Shown: positions 41,826 to 54,847, numbered from the stretch's first letter. The stretch is 64,000 nucleotides of DNA from Erpobdella octoculata (GCA_963978895.1 OZ022240.1:4382211-4446210); one strand, 5' to 3'. Translations and numbers: made by a program. Notes: a model not told the origin generated them from the letters alone.

Positions 41826-42729
41826 TGGTGGGCCGACTTTTGATATGGAAATCGAAAATGATCGGGTTCCTAATTCAACCGATTAATCAGCATCCTACAC
41901 GGACAGCTTACCAATTTAAATGGCGTTAAAACTTGTTTATATAATAAATCATAAAATGTTTATTTTTTGAGCGTTAAACACGTTTATAATATTTATTTTC
42001 TCATTTATTCAATTACATTATCATGTCTAATAAAAATATTAAACAATATATTGATCAAAATAAACACTTCTTTATGGAAATAAAAATTTGTATGCTGTAT
42101 GTATACCCATATCTTTCTAACAGGTTTTAGTAGAAGCAATTTTTTATCACAAGCTCTTAGTAATTTGATATCTGTTTCATGTACAGCCAAACATGTTGCT
42201 ATGAAACAACATTTATAACAAGCCAGGCTGGTGCTGCTCGTTTTCCGATAACAAACAGACCGTTTATTGTAATAAACGGAAATTTCACAAGACCGAGATT
42301 TGATTTATGGAAACTTTTATTTATATAAAAAAAAGTTTTGTTTTGATTAATTTGTTGTTTAATATTTTTATTAGACATGATGATGTAATTGGATACATAA
42401 AAAAGTATTATAAACGTATTTAACGCTCAATAATTAACTATTTTATGATTTATTAGATTAACAGGTTTGAACATTATTTGAATTGGTATGCCCCTACTAA
42501 TTTCACTGCAGAATTTTGCGATCGTCCCGGTAGACCAAAATAAAAAAATCAGTTTTTATTAAATCATTGACAATTTTCAAATTTCTAATTAATCGGACCG
42601 GTATCGGAACCGATTATTCGAATTCCAGAATCGGTAAAAAATAAAATTTGAATAAAAATCTTATATAAATAACAATGTTTTTAGAAAACTATTGAAAATA
42701 AAACTAAATAAGTTTCACACCACTAACTA
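41826..42729. mobile_element. Foldback / long-inverted-repeat MITE
   Basis: The arms 41928-42060 and 42333-42467 are inverted copies (ataaatcataaaatgtttat / attaactattttatgattta; gtctaataaaaatattaaac / gtttaatatttttattagac). The outer parts also pair (accgattaatcag / ctaattaatcggaccgg). The ends ttagtggtg and caccactaa are complementary and hAT-like. No clear target duplication or coding sequence. Confidence 0.65.
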
Positions 42730-42859
42730 TTTTTAAAAAATAAACTTACTAAGAATGTATTGATTAGCTTAATAGTTGACGGTTTTTTTTAAATTATTTA
42801 TTTATGATATATGTTTTATGAAATTATATTTATACGAATGTTTTTCTATAAACTGAATA

Positions 42860-43065
42860 TTTTTTAAGTATTACTAAATAACAGATAACTAATTTAATGT
42901 AATATTTATTCTGATAAAAGTGAATTTAAAAAAAACTCAAAAGAAAAATAATACATATCAATGCAGCACAATAAAAACTTATGAATTTAAAAAATATCTA
43001 AAAATAAATAATTTTTGTTTTTAGTTTGGCTTACACATTTTTGTTTTGTTTTGGTAACGCATAAA
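42860..43065 (-). pseudogene. Relic flank of a lost gene copy
   Basis: 42860-42990 resembles the intron relic at 16160-16300 (tattactaaata, ttctgataaa, aaaataatacatatca). 43030-43060 contains a degenerate upstream motif, ttgttttggtaacgcataa. No exon remains. Confidence 0.4.
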
Positions 43066-43831
43066 TTATTAAGATATAATTAAATTCATAGCTTAGGCGA
43101 GTCATTAGTGCACCACGGCAGTTCAAGCACCAGGTATTTCTAATTCTTTTGATATATGACAAGTCTGCAAGTTCTTAGAAACGTAACTAACAAAGTGTGA
43201 CCTGTCTATTCAAAAAGTCATCTTTCTCTACAGCGCCGAACCGACCAAACAAAGACTCGAAATTATAAGGAAAATTATTTCTACAGTCTTCCTTTTGGTC
43301 GGCTCTAATGAAGCCTAACGAAAACCAATTTTAGTGGAACTTTTCTGCATTCATCCAGTTGATATTTCTATGATATATAAACTTCTTAATTTTGTGTACA
43401 ACTTATCTCAAGCGTGTTATAGACAAATACACAAATACAGTGTAGGGGAGACCTGGCACCCTTGATAGCAAGGCACCCTTGATGCTATAACGTTTTTTCA
43501 TTACTTACTTATTAAATCGAAACAAGCACGGCACCAGTCTATTGAAAATATCAATTCTTCCCTTCTTCTGTTTTTTATTTTATTTTAGAGTTGTCGTTTC
43601 AATTTTATCGATATAATTAACTTTTAAGGTAAAAAGTAATTTTTTCACTGTTCTTATAAATGATCTAGCCAAACAAATAATGCAGTGTTTGGAATGTAAT
43701 ATATATCATTTTTAAGAGAATTTTTTCTAACTTAAAGTGTTTGTTTTTCAGCAACAAGGATGCCTCAGCTATTTAGATTTGACATATTTTTTGAAAAATG
43801 TTGGTTTTGACACCCTTGATAGCAACTCTCA

Positions 43832-43865
43832 AAGGCACATTTAATACTAGTATTAAATGTGCCTT
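43832..43865. repeat. Perfect 34-bp palindrome
   Basis: A DNA palindrome centred at 43848/43849, beginning aaggcacatttaatact and continuing as its exact complement. It lies at the upstream edge of the transposase remnant. Confidence 0.95.
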
Positions 43866-44700
43866 GAATTTCTTATCAAGGGTACCACCAAAAGCAGAAT
43901 GATAGAATTTTTGATTAATCAGTCACTACGGAGCCCAGAGGCCACCAACTTAGCACGAGCAGCCACCTTCAATCGTCATACAGTCAATGAATGTTTTGAT
44001 ACTCTGCGAGAAGTGTGGACTCGAAATGCATATGCACCACAGAACATCTACAATGTTGATGAAACAAGCCTAATAACTGTTCAGAAACCGGTTGAAATAA
44101 TAAGTCGGCAGAAGAACCTCTGCGGAAAGAGAAACTCTCATCACGGCATGCTATGCTGTAAACGCAATCGGAAATTCCATTCCGCCGTTGTTTATTTTTC
44201 CTCGAGTCCATTATAAAGACACTATGATTGTTGGTGGTTCACCTGGTTGTGTCGGGGCTGCAAACCCATCAGAGTGGATGAATGCTGCAACATTCATACA
44301 GTGGTTGAACAATTTTATTTTCTACACAAAATGTCCTGCCGTCAATCCAGTGTTGCTACTGCTTAATAAACCATGACTATCTGTAGATAGTCTGGATTTG
44401 GCAAAACGGAATGGCATCACACTGCTCACTTTTCCACCTCATTGTAGCCCCAAACCTCAGTGTCTACGGTTCATTGAAATGATTTTACAACGCTGCATGC
44501 GATGATTGGGTTGTTTCAAATCCAAGGCCTATGGCGATATTTGACATTGTTGGAATTGTAAACAAGGCTTATTTTTTCACTCGAGCTAACATCATAGCAA
44601 GATTTGAGGTGGCTGGAATCGATCAATGCAAATATTTCTAATGAGTTTTTAGCATCGTGTGTTACAGTTCGTCAAGAACCTGTTGTTGTTGAAGATTCTT
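43857..44700 (+). pseudogene. Tigger/jerky-like DDE transposase fragments
   Basis: The 43857 frame gives SPEATNLARAATFNRHTVNE and APQNIYNVDETSLITVQKPV, the region just before and around the first catalytic Asp of DDE_1 transposases (NVDET). A shifted frame gives FIFPRVHYKDTMIVGGSPGC, WMNAATFIQWLNNFI and PVLLLLNKP, where family members have LLLLDNH, so the second catalytic Asp is Asn. GITLLTFPPHCSPKPQ and FDIVGIVNKAYFFTRANII follow in other frames. The N-terminal HTH/CENPB part is missing. Non-functional. Confidence 0.85.
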
Positions 44701-45680
44701 GCAAAAATGAATCAGTTACTGTTAATCAAACTCCTGGCAAATATAATTCAACTAGTCAGCCAAACATAAGTCTACAATCCAGTCTTGAAAAACTGAGACC
44801 CTTTCCAAAAGCTGCAGGTAGAAAAACTGTTCGAAAACAGCAGCAACGCGCAGGAAATCAAACTGACACGGAAGTGATGAATGCAATTTGCATGCAACAA
44901 GATAATAAAATAAAAAAAGCATCCACTGCAGAAAAAAACACAGATTTCAAAACTAAACAAGTCTGTTCAAACAGATAAGCAGAGTGGAGCAAGCGCAATT
45001 TCAGTTAGTCATTCCAGACGCTAGTCTTGTTTCAAGTGACTTCCAGCCATTTACGACAGAGATTGGTGTTCTTAGTAAAAAGAAAAAAATGAGTTGTTCT
45101 TTCAATTAAGAGAAAACACTGGGAAAAACAATTGTTTTGAATTTAGTATCAAAGGTGCCAACATAGTATCAAGGGTGACAGTGTTTAGTATCAAGAGTGC
45201 CAAGACGCAGGCACCCTTGATACAAATTTGAAAATTTTTTGTTTTAAATATAACTTTTTTACCAAATGTTTTTGAAATAAGTGTTTGACACAGTTACATT
45301 AGATAATTGAATATCTATTAAATTAACTTAAGAAACTTACAAAAAACTCCAACAGTTTCGTCAAATTGAGAAAAATCGAAATTTAGTATCATGGAGTCCC
45401 TGGTCTCTCCTATACATTTTTAATAAAAAATAGCTTTTTTTTTTAATATTAAAACAAGTTTTGTTGTAAACGGAAATAAATTTTATAAGTTTTTGAGTGC
45501 CTCAAACTCTACAATCAAACGATTATTCAGCACAGAGTTACGGCTGAATTATACAGTGGGTTTGAGTTCTTGGTAGTTGGTATGGAATGCTGGTAGTTTG
45601 TTGCAGGACCTTCTGATGAGAGATGCAAGAAGTTTTATAATTTCGGAATATGTTTTTTGTGTGGGAAATTTATTTCAAAA

Positions 45681-45879
45681 CTAGAGATAGCCCGTCAAAA
45701 ATGACGGATTTTTTAAATCCTATTATATATTATTGTAGGCATTGTACAGTTGCGTAATAACTTTTATTACACCCTGCGCGCACTAATTTTATTAACTGCT
45801 GACTGCTGACCACCGCGGATGCCGCGTTACGCAAAATATAACATACACACATACCGACATAAAAAATTAAGTATGTAGA
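45681..45879 (-). mobile_element. Mini-Helitron of 199 bp
   Basis: In minus orientation: A/TCTACATACTTAATTT at the left, and at the right a perfect hairpin ccgtca-tttt-tgacgg followed by gctatctCTAG/T. All hallmarks of a second, unrelated Helitron family. The interior has tatgtgtgtatgttatattt and cgtaacgcgg. The 5' part is shared with 51145-51970. Confidence 0.85.
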
Positions 45880-46191
45880 TATCTTTACGTTTTTGAGATA
45901 ATCCTCAATAATTTATGATTACAGGTTTTCATTAATTTGTATTTGTTTAATTGGTTTCACATTTTGCTGAATATGTGTACAAGAATAAACAAATTTTTGT
46001 ATTATAATTTAATTATTTATTCTAAACGTGATTATTGATTATACAATGCTGAAGTTATATTGCTAAGGTTATAAATTTGTATATTTTAAAAATGTATATG
46101 TCTAAAAATGTTAACTAAAGCAATGATTTATTAAACTACAGTAGTAAAACAAATTGTTCTCAAAAAATCTATAACGACTATAATAAATTTC

Positions 46192-47626
46192 TTAATTTCT
46201 TGTGATTAGCATTTTTGAGATTCTCATCGACTGGTTATATCCACGGAAAGAATGATAATCAATGCCGTCGGCGAAAGACGAATGCAGACCAGGGTAAGGA
46301 AAATAATATCCATTGAGATTGGCATGATGGCAGGCGCTGTACCACCACGCTCCTTTGTAATGAATAGCGCAATTTAAGCCAAGTGCTTCATCATTGTCAA
46401 CATCGTTTGTTGAAAACATCTTTCCGTTGTGGTATGTCATGGAGTCACCTGAATGGACATTGTTGTCTCGATTAAGTGCGCTGAATTCATGTGTTTGTTA
46501 TTTAATGGTAGACAAACAAAATGGAGAATCACTTTATTTTTATGTTTGAACAAAATGCTGCTTTACTTCTATAAATAATTGACATATTATATCATACATT
46601 TGTAGCCAATTGATATATTAAAATACCATTTAAAAAACTGGTATTACTACCAAAGAGTGCATTTAAATATTTTCATAAACCTTTTTGGTAGATATGATAA
46701 CGATACTTGTATCGTTTGTGGGAATAAAGAACAAAACAAAAAAGACCTGCAGTTCCAGAATATCCGGTCAACGTCAGCGTGTAGTTGGTACTTTTTGGAC
46801 CAACATTAAAAGTTGTATATTCAGCAAACGCAAATACTCCATCAAATGCTTCCAATTCAATTCTTAATTTGTAATTTCTTAGATTGGTTATACGAGAAAT
46901 AAGAAGATTACCTGTATATTTAATGATTTGTTTTAATGTATTGATCAAGTAAAACTGAGGAACTGAATAATAAATGTTAGTGTATCTTTTAAAAAATGAT
47001 TCGTGTTTTTCCATATAGATAAAGATGAATGCTTCCCTATTTATTTGTAAATTTGAGTGTAATTGCTTTTATAAATTACATGTATTTAAAAAAAATAATT
47101 TCAAATAGACACTTACCTAACCAATACTCTCCGTTTATATTTCCAAATCCGTTTTCATAATCGGTCCATCCTCTGTAGAAATCTACTGATCCATCCATTC
47201 GTCTTTGAATTACCTGTTATGAACAATTAAATGTTTAAATTTTGTTTTATTTTTTACTTTATTTATAGCCAATAACAGTATATTTGGTTCCGTCTTCAAA
47301 AGTTAAGCAGTAAACAGGATAGGTTTGGTTGTCAACGCTGATCCAATATATTCCACTATCTTCTGGACCAGTGCCTGGTACATCGCTACAATCCGAATAT
47401 TCTGGAAAAGATATAAACTCTTAAAAGCGCATTTCAATTTAAAATTTGGAAATTCATTATAAACTTTTGGCATTTTATTAAATAACAACTAACCATTAGA
47501 ATAACAACTTGAATGTAAGTGTCTTACCGACTGAAAAAAAACAAATAATGAGAATATTTTTGTATGAAAATATATTAATTATGCTACAAAAATATTATCC
47601 AATCAATAAAAATAAAAAAAATTAAA

Positions 47627-47699
<73 letters not shown>

Positions 47700-47763
47700 T
47701 ACTCCGTAATATATTAATTATGCTACAAAAATATTATCCAGTCAATAAAAATAAAAAAATAAA

Positions 47764-47797
<34 letters not shown>

Positions 47798-48961
47798 TTT
47801 TATCTTACTCCGTAGTATATTCCAGTTAACTCGTCAGTATCAGGAACTAAATTGCTTGTCGAACATAACTTGTCAAACAGTTTGCATGTTTTAGTGTAAG
47901 TTTGGTACTCGAATGCCTCACATATTCGTTGATTTTTGACAACTTCACAGCTTTAAACAAATCAAAACTATTATAAGCATTAATAATTGAAAAACGTTTA
48001 CTTTAATTCAACCGCCAGTTTTGTTTGCTTGCTTGTAGACAAATCTTGGAAGTGAAAATTAAAAAACTTTTGGTAATCCAATTAAATTTAAATTTGGACT
48101 TATAAAAACGTTTTTTATGACAACGCATTTAATTAATTCTTGGTTATTTTCTAAGACAATTTGTTTTACTTTTTATTTTTTTATTTTAAAGACGTGTTAT
48201 TTAAGTTCAAAAAACAATTTAAATATTTAAAGAATTTGCAAAACAAAATAATTTATTTCGGTTCTGTATCTATTTCAATTATCTATGCTGGTTTAAATGA
48301 GTGAATAGTATCCGATGTGAGCGAAAGCAGCAAGAATCAAACACTCTGTGTGTTGTAGCTTGTATGAGCTTGCTGTGTATAATTGTTTTTGATCACAGTT
48401 TTAGTTTAGACTAAATATGCAACCTCTCATAGCGATCTATTCGATTCAATCTTCTGGATTGAATGCCAGAGTTTATTACACCGCGGCCATCCGTAGTTTG
48501 ATGCTGAGGATGTAGTAAAACTTAAAACCAAATACGTGAGAACAACATTTAAAAATTACTAAATAAAAGCTAAACATTGAACAATTCTGTCAATGTTAGA
48601 CATCAAACGTTATAATAGAATTATTTAAATAGGTTTTAAAATTGTAATAACTAATTTTTTTCAAAATAGAGGATATTTAAAAACGTATAACAAACCTGTT
48701 GTTTTGATCAGAAGAAAGCAATGAAGATGGTATTTTCTTATCAAATTCTTTTTCCTGTCCAGTGCCAATAGAAGCACAATAATTTGCACATTCAGATTTT
48801 GATGTCATGACGGCAACATTTGTTGGCTTCATGGTGCAACTCAATTTTTTTATGCTTTCAGTTTTATTGTGACATTAAACGAATTTTTTTGTAATTTTAA
48901 CACTTTCTAAAATGTTCACTTTTGATATTATCAAACACCAAATTAAAATCAATAAATTCAT
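46192..48961 (-). pseudogene. G6: PAN-FReD gene with a nonsense codon in exon 1
   Basis: Exons: 48696-48961, 47809-47950, 47494-47530, 47277-47401, 47117-47213, 46747-46911, 46192-46448, all with the same lengths as G4, of which this is a recent duplicate. One clear lesion: the codon at 48875-48877 is TAA where G4 has GAA (FV-stop-CHNK versus FVECHNK), about 27 codons into the protein and just after the signal peptide. Everything else is open, with normal splice sites and a complete FReD (DVDNDEALGLNCA, WWYSAC, NLNG). It is either a very young pseudogene or an allele/assembly variant. Confidence 0.8.
47632..47798. repeat. (AT)n arrays in intron 2 of G6
   Basis: AT runs at 47632-47697 and 47767-47795, separated by a direct repeat of tattaattatgctacaaaaa (also at 47572 and 47711). 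Confidence 0.9.
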
Positions 48962-49773
48962 TGTTCAATATAGCAAATTGAAATATAGCAACACGTATTA
49001 TAATACTTTTAGAATATCGCATCTACAAAAGGCAACAAATTATTCAGCATGAAACTAACTCACATAATTAGGAAAATAAATAATTTGTTGATGATCCATT
49101 TGTAGCACTTTATAAAAAATCTTGGAAACAGTCCATCTAATGTATGATAAGTGTTCTTTACATTGTACTTCACAAACGAAAGTAATTTCTGCAAATTGAT
49201 TTGTTTTCTACTGCAAATAAGTAATCTATTGATACATATAATCCACTAACGACGTTTTCCAAGATTTGTTTTGCATACTTCTGCTTTAAACGAAATGAAA
49301 AACCATTTTTTGAATTAGAATAATTAATGGTTTTGTTTGTTGAGGGTATTATTTTATTTACTTTTTATATGTATATTCTGTTTAATTGTTTTACTTATTT
49401 TTTATTTATTCATTTATTTGTTTATTTATTTATACATTTATTACAACAATATAATTTATTTATCTACTTAATTTTTTTTTAATATTAACGATTTTATTAA
49501 TTCAAGTTACATTACTTCTAACAAATTTTCAACCTGTGATCTTCAAAGTTTTTCAAAAGAATTGAAACAATATAATTTGTTGTCTGATTAAGAAGTTTTT
49601 CAAAGTTAAAGTTTTTCAAAAAAATTGAAACAATATAATTTGTTGTCTGATTATAAAAATGTTCATAGAAATTTTCTTTTATATATAAAACAGCTATAAA
49701 AACCAATAGAAAATAAAATGTTTTTAACTAACTATAACATAATTTGGTTAATTTTTAGAAAACTTTTTACAGT
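48962..49773. other. G6 upstream flank / G7 downstream flank
   Basis: No gene. 49080-49340 matches the 5' flank of G4 (34420-34690). 49560-49740 holds two copies of attgaaacaatataatttgt and matches the 3' flank of G8 (58510-58630). Confidence 0.6.
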
Positions 49774-49968
49774 AATACATATCAGTGTTATTCATAGGAA
49801 ATGTAGAATTATATAAATATGCATACAAATCAGTGTTATTCATAGGAAATGTAGAATTATATAAATATGCATACAAATCAGTGTTATTCATAGGAAATGT
49901 AGAATTATATAAATATGCATACAAATCAGTGTTATTCATAAAAAAACGTGCAATTATATAAATATATG
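49774..49968. repeat. Minisatellite, 48-bp unit, about four copies
   Basis: Unit starts aaatcagtgttattcatagg and ends aaatatgcatac; three copies almost identical and one degenerate. A longer-unit version of the same repeat lies below G8 at 58710-58990. Confidence 0.95.
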
Positions 49969-50105
49969 TTTTTAATTGTCAAATTGATTAAGTGAATTTA
50001 ATGTTAATTCATAACCAAATTAGGCAAAAACTACAAGGAAAACATTAATGTAACAACGTGTGAAATTTAAAAAGTGTTTTTATATTAGAACTGTAGTAAT
50101 GATCT

Positions 50106-51906
50106 TCATTTTCTTGTGATGAGCATCTTGGAAACTTTCATCGATTCATAATGTCCTCTGAAATTATAGTAATTAACTCCATCAGCAAATGAAGACTGCT
50201 GTCCAGGATAGGGAAAATAAAATCCATTGAGATTGGCCCAGTGGCATGAGCTGTACCACCAGGCTCCTTTATAGGTTAATGCGCAGTTTGTGTTGGGTGC
50301 GGCGTCATTGTCAGCCTCAAATGTTGAGAATTTCATGCCATTGTGGAAAGTCGTCATTGAATCACCTGAATAAATTACATTATCAAAATGAGTTTATGTT
50401 TGACGTAAGACTTTTTTTATAACCTTAACGAACTGTGAAATTGTTTTCAATAAAACAAATACTGAAAAATTACAAAGCAAAATTTATTTATATATATATT
50501 GTATTTTTTAATTTGAGATTGCAGTAAAAATGACAATGAATTACTCAAAATGTACGGAACTAAGCAAATTTAAAACAAAATAAAAATGTGGGTTTGGTGA
50601 AAAAAACGTAAATTTAATCAAACAAAAAGAGTTTTCAAACTATAGATCATGCCACAACTATTATGTGTACATTAGTTTTAAAGTTGTATTTAAAGTACAG
50701 CGGTACTACAATACAGGCCCATTAGAGAATTCCATAAGCTTACACGGCTTTGCGAGCTGGTTAGCAAGGGCAAAAGTTGAAAGTTTAAGCAGAAACAAAT
50801 GAAACGATTCCTAATATAACCTATCACGAACCATCATAAAAATTGTGTCCTTTCAGTATAATCAATCCCTCTACGTCGCTTTAGAAGAGAAGAGATAACA
50901 AAGTCAATTGTGCAACAGTAGTAAATAAAAAAAACAATTTTTATAATTTGTAAAACTTTATAATTCATTCTAATTTTATTTTAATACTAATGATAAACCC
51001 TACTAAATCTTAATAAAAAAAATTCACGTGTGATGCTGATCAAAAATTAAAGGTTGAGTAAACAAGATGGCCGACTTTTGTGCTTACGAAACGGTCGGTT
51101 TGAGCATAAAATGTTGTAGTTATCAGGCATGAAATTTTCTATGAATCGATGATTGATACTGTACAATTACGTGATAACTTCTATGACAACTGCTGAAACC
51201 GCGTTGTGCGAAATAGCTAACATACATACATACATACATACATACATACATACATACATACATACATACATACATACATACATACATACATACATACATA
51301 CATACATACATACATACATACATACATACATACATACATACATACATACATACATACATACATACATACATACATACATACATACATACATACATACATA
51401 CATACATACATACATACATACATACATACATACATACATACATACATACATACATACATACATACATACATACATACATACATACATACATACATACATA
51501 CATACATACATACATACATACATACATACATACATACATACATACATACATACATACATACATACATACATACATACATACATACATACATACATACATA
51601 CATACATACATACATACATACATACATACATACATACATACATACATACATACATACATACATACATACATACATACATACATACATACATACATACATA
51701 CATACATACATACATACATACATACATACATACATACATACATACATACATACATACATACATACATACATACATACATACATACATACATACATACATA
51801 CATACATACATACATACATACATACATACATACATACATACATACATACATACATACATACATACATACATACATACATACATACATACATACATACATA
51901 CATACA

Positions 51907-51940
<34 letters not shown>

Positions 51941-54847
51941 CATACATACATAGGAAATTATGTATGTAGATATTTAATTTTGTTAAACCTGCAGTTCCAG
52001 TATACCCAGATATTGTCAGCGTATATTTAGTACTTTTCGAACCAACAGTGAAGTTCACATATTCAGCATACACGGATACTCCATCAAATGCAGTTAATTC
52101 AATTCTCAATTTGTAACTTCTTAAATTGGTCAAACGAGAAATTAGGTAGTTACCTGTACATTAAATAATTTTTTTTCAAGTTGATAACTTGTGAACTTGC
52201 AACAAACTTTTAAAAAAATTTTGTTTGTTTTGAAGAATAATTGAAAAAAATAATTTTTATTTAATTTATTTAAACTGTTTTAACTAAACGAATACCAAGC
52301 CAATATTCTCCTTTAACATTTCCAAATCCATTTTCATAATCCATCCATCCTCTGTAGAAATTCACAGATCCATCCATTCTTCTTTGAATAACCTGAAATA
52401 AACATTCATCAACTAACAAAACTTTTAAATTTATATGCATAATTAATAAAAGTCACTGTATATTTGGTTCCGCTTTCAGAAATTTGACAGTAAACAGGAT
52501 ATGTTTGATTGTCGACGTTAATCCGATATACGTCACTGTCTTGTGGACCAGTGCCTGGTACATCGTTACAGTCTAGAAGACAACCAATTTATTCAAATAT
52601 GAATTAAACACAATGTAGGCATATTATTTTTGTATTAACAAACGACTCACCTGTAAAATAACAGGTTGATCCTAATTTCTTTACTGTCTTGAATAAAATA
52701 AAAATTCCAAGTATATATTGATTAAAATAACCAGTGTTGATCACAATTTTTTATTCAATTGATTTCTTTTTTATTTTTTTTTTATCTTTTTTCAATTTAT
52801 TTTTTTTTCTTATTTGTTCCGCCACCCTGTCTATATGTTAATATACACACATATGTTTAAACTCTCTCCAAATCTCTCATATTAATTTAACCACCAGTCT
52901 TCTCTGCTTGCTTACAAATTTTTCGTCTTATCCAGTTTAACTGAAACTCGAAATAAAATTTCACTATACATGACAATTAATTAAATTTTATTTTTAAATT
53001 AAGAAAGTTTTTTAATCTATGTTTTATTTACGTGCTACACTAACTCAACATGAATCTATATATATATTTATAATAAACCCATACTTGGTAGTATAACCCC
53101 ATCGATTTGTTAGTAATTGGAATCAAATAGCTTCCAGGACATAGTTGGTCAAACAATTGACATCTTTCATTTGATGCTTGGTAATTGAATCCCATACATG
53201 ATTGGACTTGTCCAGCTTGTGACCGACTGTAAACAAATTAAAACAAACAAATTAACTACTAGCAATGACTTCAATCTATTTCAACATCTTTAAATTTTAC
53301 AATTTATATATTTTGAGTAAGATTTAATAATCTACTGTGCCATAGTTAATTATATTTTTCGTGAAAATTCTCGTACATTAGGCTTGGGTTTTTTATATTT
53401 TCCGTTAACGAACACTAACATTAATCATATGTTTTTGTTACTTTTTGCAAACCTTCGTGTGCATTGAACGACAAAGGGGTCCCCAACTAATAGGTTCCGA
53501 TAAGGCTCCCGACAAAACGACCATAGTCAAAGCGGCCCTCGACAAAAGAGCCCAGACAAAATGGCCCCATTTGTTCAAAGCCTACAATGTAAAGCATTGA
53601 TTGTTTGTACATTGGCGTACATATCATAAGCATTAATGGCATTCGTTTTTATAAATGTTATAAAATCGAAAATTATTAAACAGCATTATTATACATCTTT
53701 AAAAGCAAAAAATTTCTTTTAAAATTGTTTTAATAATGTTAATAAACAAAAACCAGATCTAAATAATTTAAAAATGAAATCAGAAAAAACTTTGAATCAA
53801 TTTTTTATATAAATGTAAAGACTTGTTCTAATAAAAAAATCCTAAATTAAAAAATACGTTTAGCAAACGTTTCAAACCAAATTATCTATTTACATGTCCC
53901 AATAAACAAATTTAAACTTATAATTTGTTTCTTTAATCAGTTTAAATAAAGTTAGAACAACCAGCCCTGTGTAAAATATTCAACTTCAGAAAAAACGTGG
54001 ATGTGATTAAGATGCAATTAGCAACATATTTTTATTAGAATTATCCATTTTGACCTGACCATGTAAAGAATGCAAGTGCCAGTACTGTGCTCATTTGATA
54101 TAAACTTAAAATTAGTAGCCCTTTTTCGGGGTCGTTAAGTCGGAGACCCATTTTTGTTTTGACGTGGCCCATTTGTCGGGGCCGGTTTGTTGGGTCCGTA
54201 ATGTCAGGGCTCTTTTGTCAACGTAGCTCATTACATATCAACATTCAGATAGACTTTACTTTCTTGGGGAATAACCTTCAGATTATATTAAACCTAATTA
54301 TTCACGTAAAGAACCGTAGATAGAACTTTATTGAACGTCAACATTTTTATTTACACTAACGTTGTGCCAATGAAACTAAAATTGTTATATTGAACCAACT
54401 TTGATTATTAATACCTCCTAAACAATTCAGCCTTTTAAAGGTTTTGGTTTAAAATTTACGACATAGTTTGGTATAAGTAGGCGGAAGTTTAAACTGCAAG
54501 TATTAAAACGCATACAAATAATTAAATCAATCTTCGGATGAATTTATGCATATCTTGCATGCACCCAAAATTTATCACTCGAGAAAAAACTGAAAAAAAT
54601 CATACTTTGTTTGGTTGATAGTAAGTGTTTTGTTGTCGTAAGTTAATTCTTGTCCTCTGGCAATGTAAGCGCAGTAGCTTGCACATTCAGCTTTTGATGA
54701 CATAACTACAACAATTGTTGGTGGATATGTACAACTCAACCTTTTGCTGATATTAGTCTCGCTATGACAATTAACAAAATTCTTTACTACAAAAGCATTT
54801 GATGCTGAATTATCTACTAATATCAAAAACCAAACAATTAAAATCAT
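50106..54847 (-). CDS. G7: secreted PAN-FReD protein, apparently intact
   Basis: Exons: 54606-54847, 53085-53226, 52651-52687, 52457-52572, 52296-52392, 51989-52153, 50106-50365; about 352 residues with consistent phases and no stop. Signal peptide [21 protein letters not shown]-like cysteines [29 protein letters not shown]; linker [12 protein letters not shown]; FReD with [58 protein letters not shown] and [12 protein letters not shown]. The last intron carries a Helitron with a 730-bp CATA array ending only about 20 bp from exon 6. Intron 1 carries a GACAAAA-type MITE. Confidence 0.85.
51145..51970 (-). mobile_element. Helitron of the 45681 family, expanded by CATA repeats
   Basis: The 5' end A/TCTACATACATAATTT at 51970 and the block tagctatttcgcacaacgcg match the mini-Helitron at 45681-45879. 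The short tatgtgtgtatg of that copy is here a 730-bp (CATA)n array. The 3' CTRR end was not found, so the lower boundary is approximate. Confidence 0.65.
51221..51951. repeat. (CATA)n array, about 730 bp
   Basis: More than 180 tetranucleotide units with one tatata interruption near 51936. The long open frames on both strands are trivial translations of the repeat. Confidence 0.98.
53470..54233. mobile_element. MITE with GACAAAA-GGCCC subrepeats
   Basis: The left part has repeated cgacaaaa(n)gcccc motifs (53471-53565). The right part has the complement, such as gggctcttttgtca and ggcccatttgtcgggg (54115-54225), giving long imperfect inverted ends around 540 bp of AT-rich sequence. No coding content; in intron 1 of G7. 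Confidence 0.65.

Larger units (their letters stand above)
43438..45415 (+). mobile_element. Decayed pogo/Tigger-like transposon
   Basis: Left end cagtgtaggggagacctggc preceded by TA; right end (reverse strand) gtataggagagaccagggac. They match over about 14 of the first 18 positions. Both ends carry repeated (ggcac)ccttgata units as subterminal repeats (43457, 43478, 43811; reversed at 45150-45225). It encloses a fragmented DDE transposase. The right boundary is uncertain by a few bases. Confidence 0.75.

Noticed and set aside
51123..52133. Long open frames of MYVC or IHTY repeats
   Set aside because: Translations of the (CATA)n array in every frame; no start context, no family and no non-repeat coding segment apart from the real exon 6 that one of them runs into.
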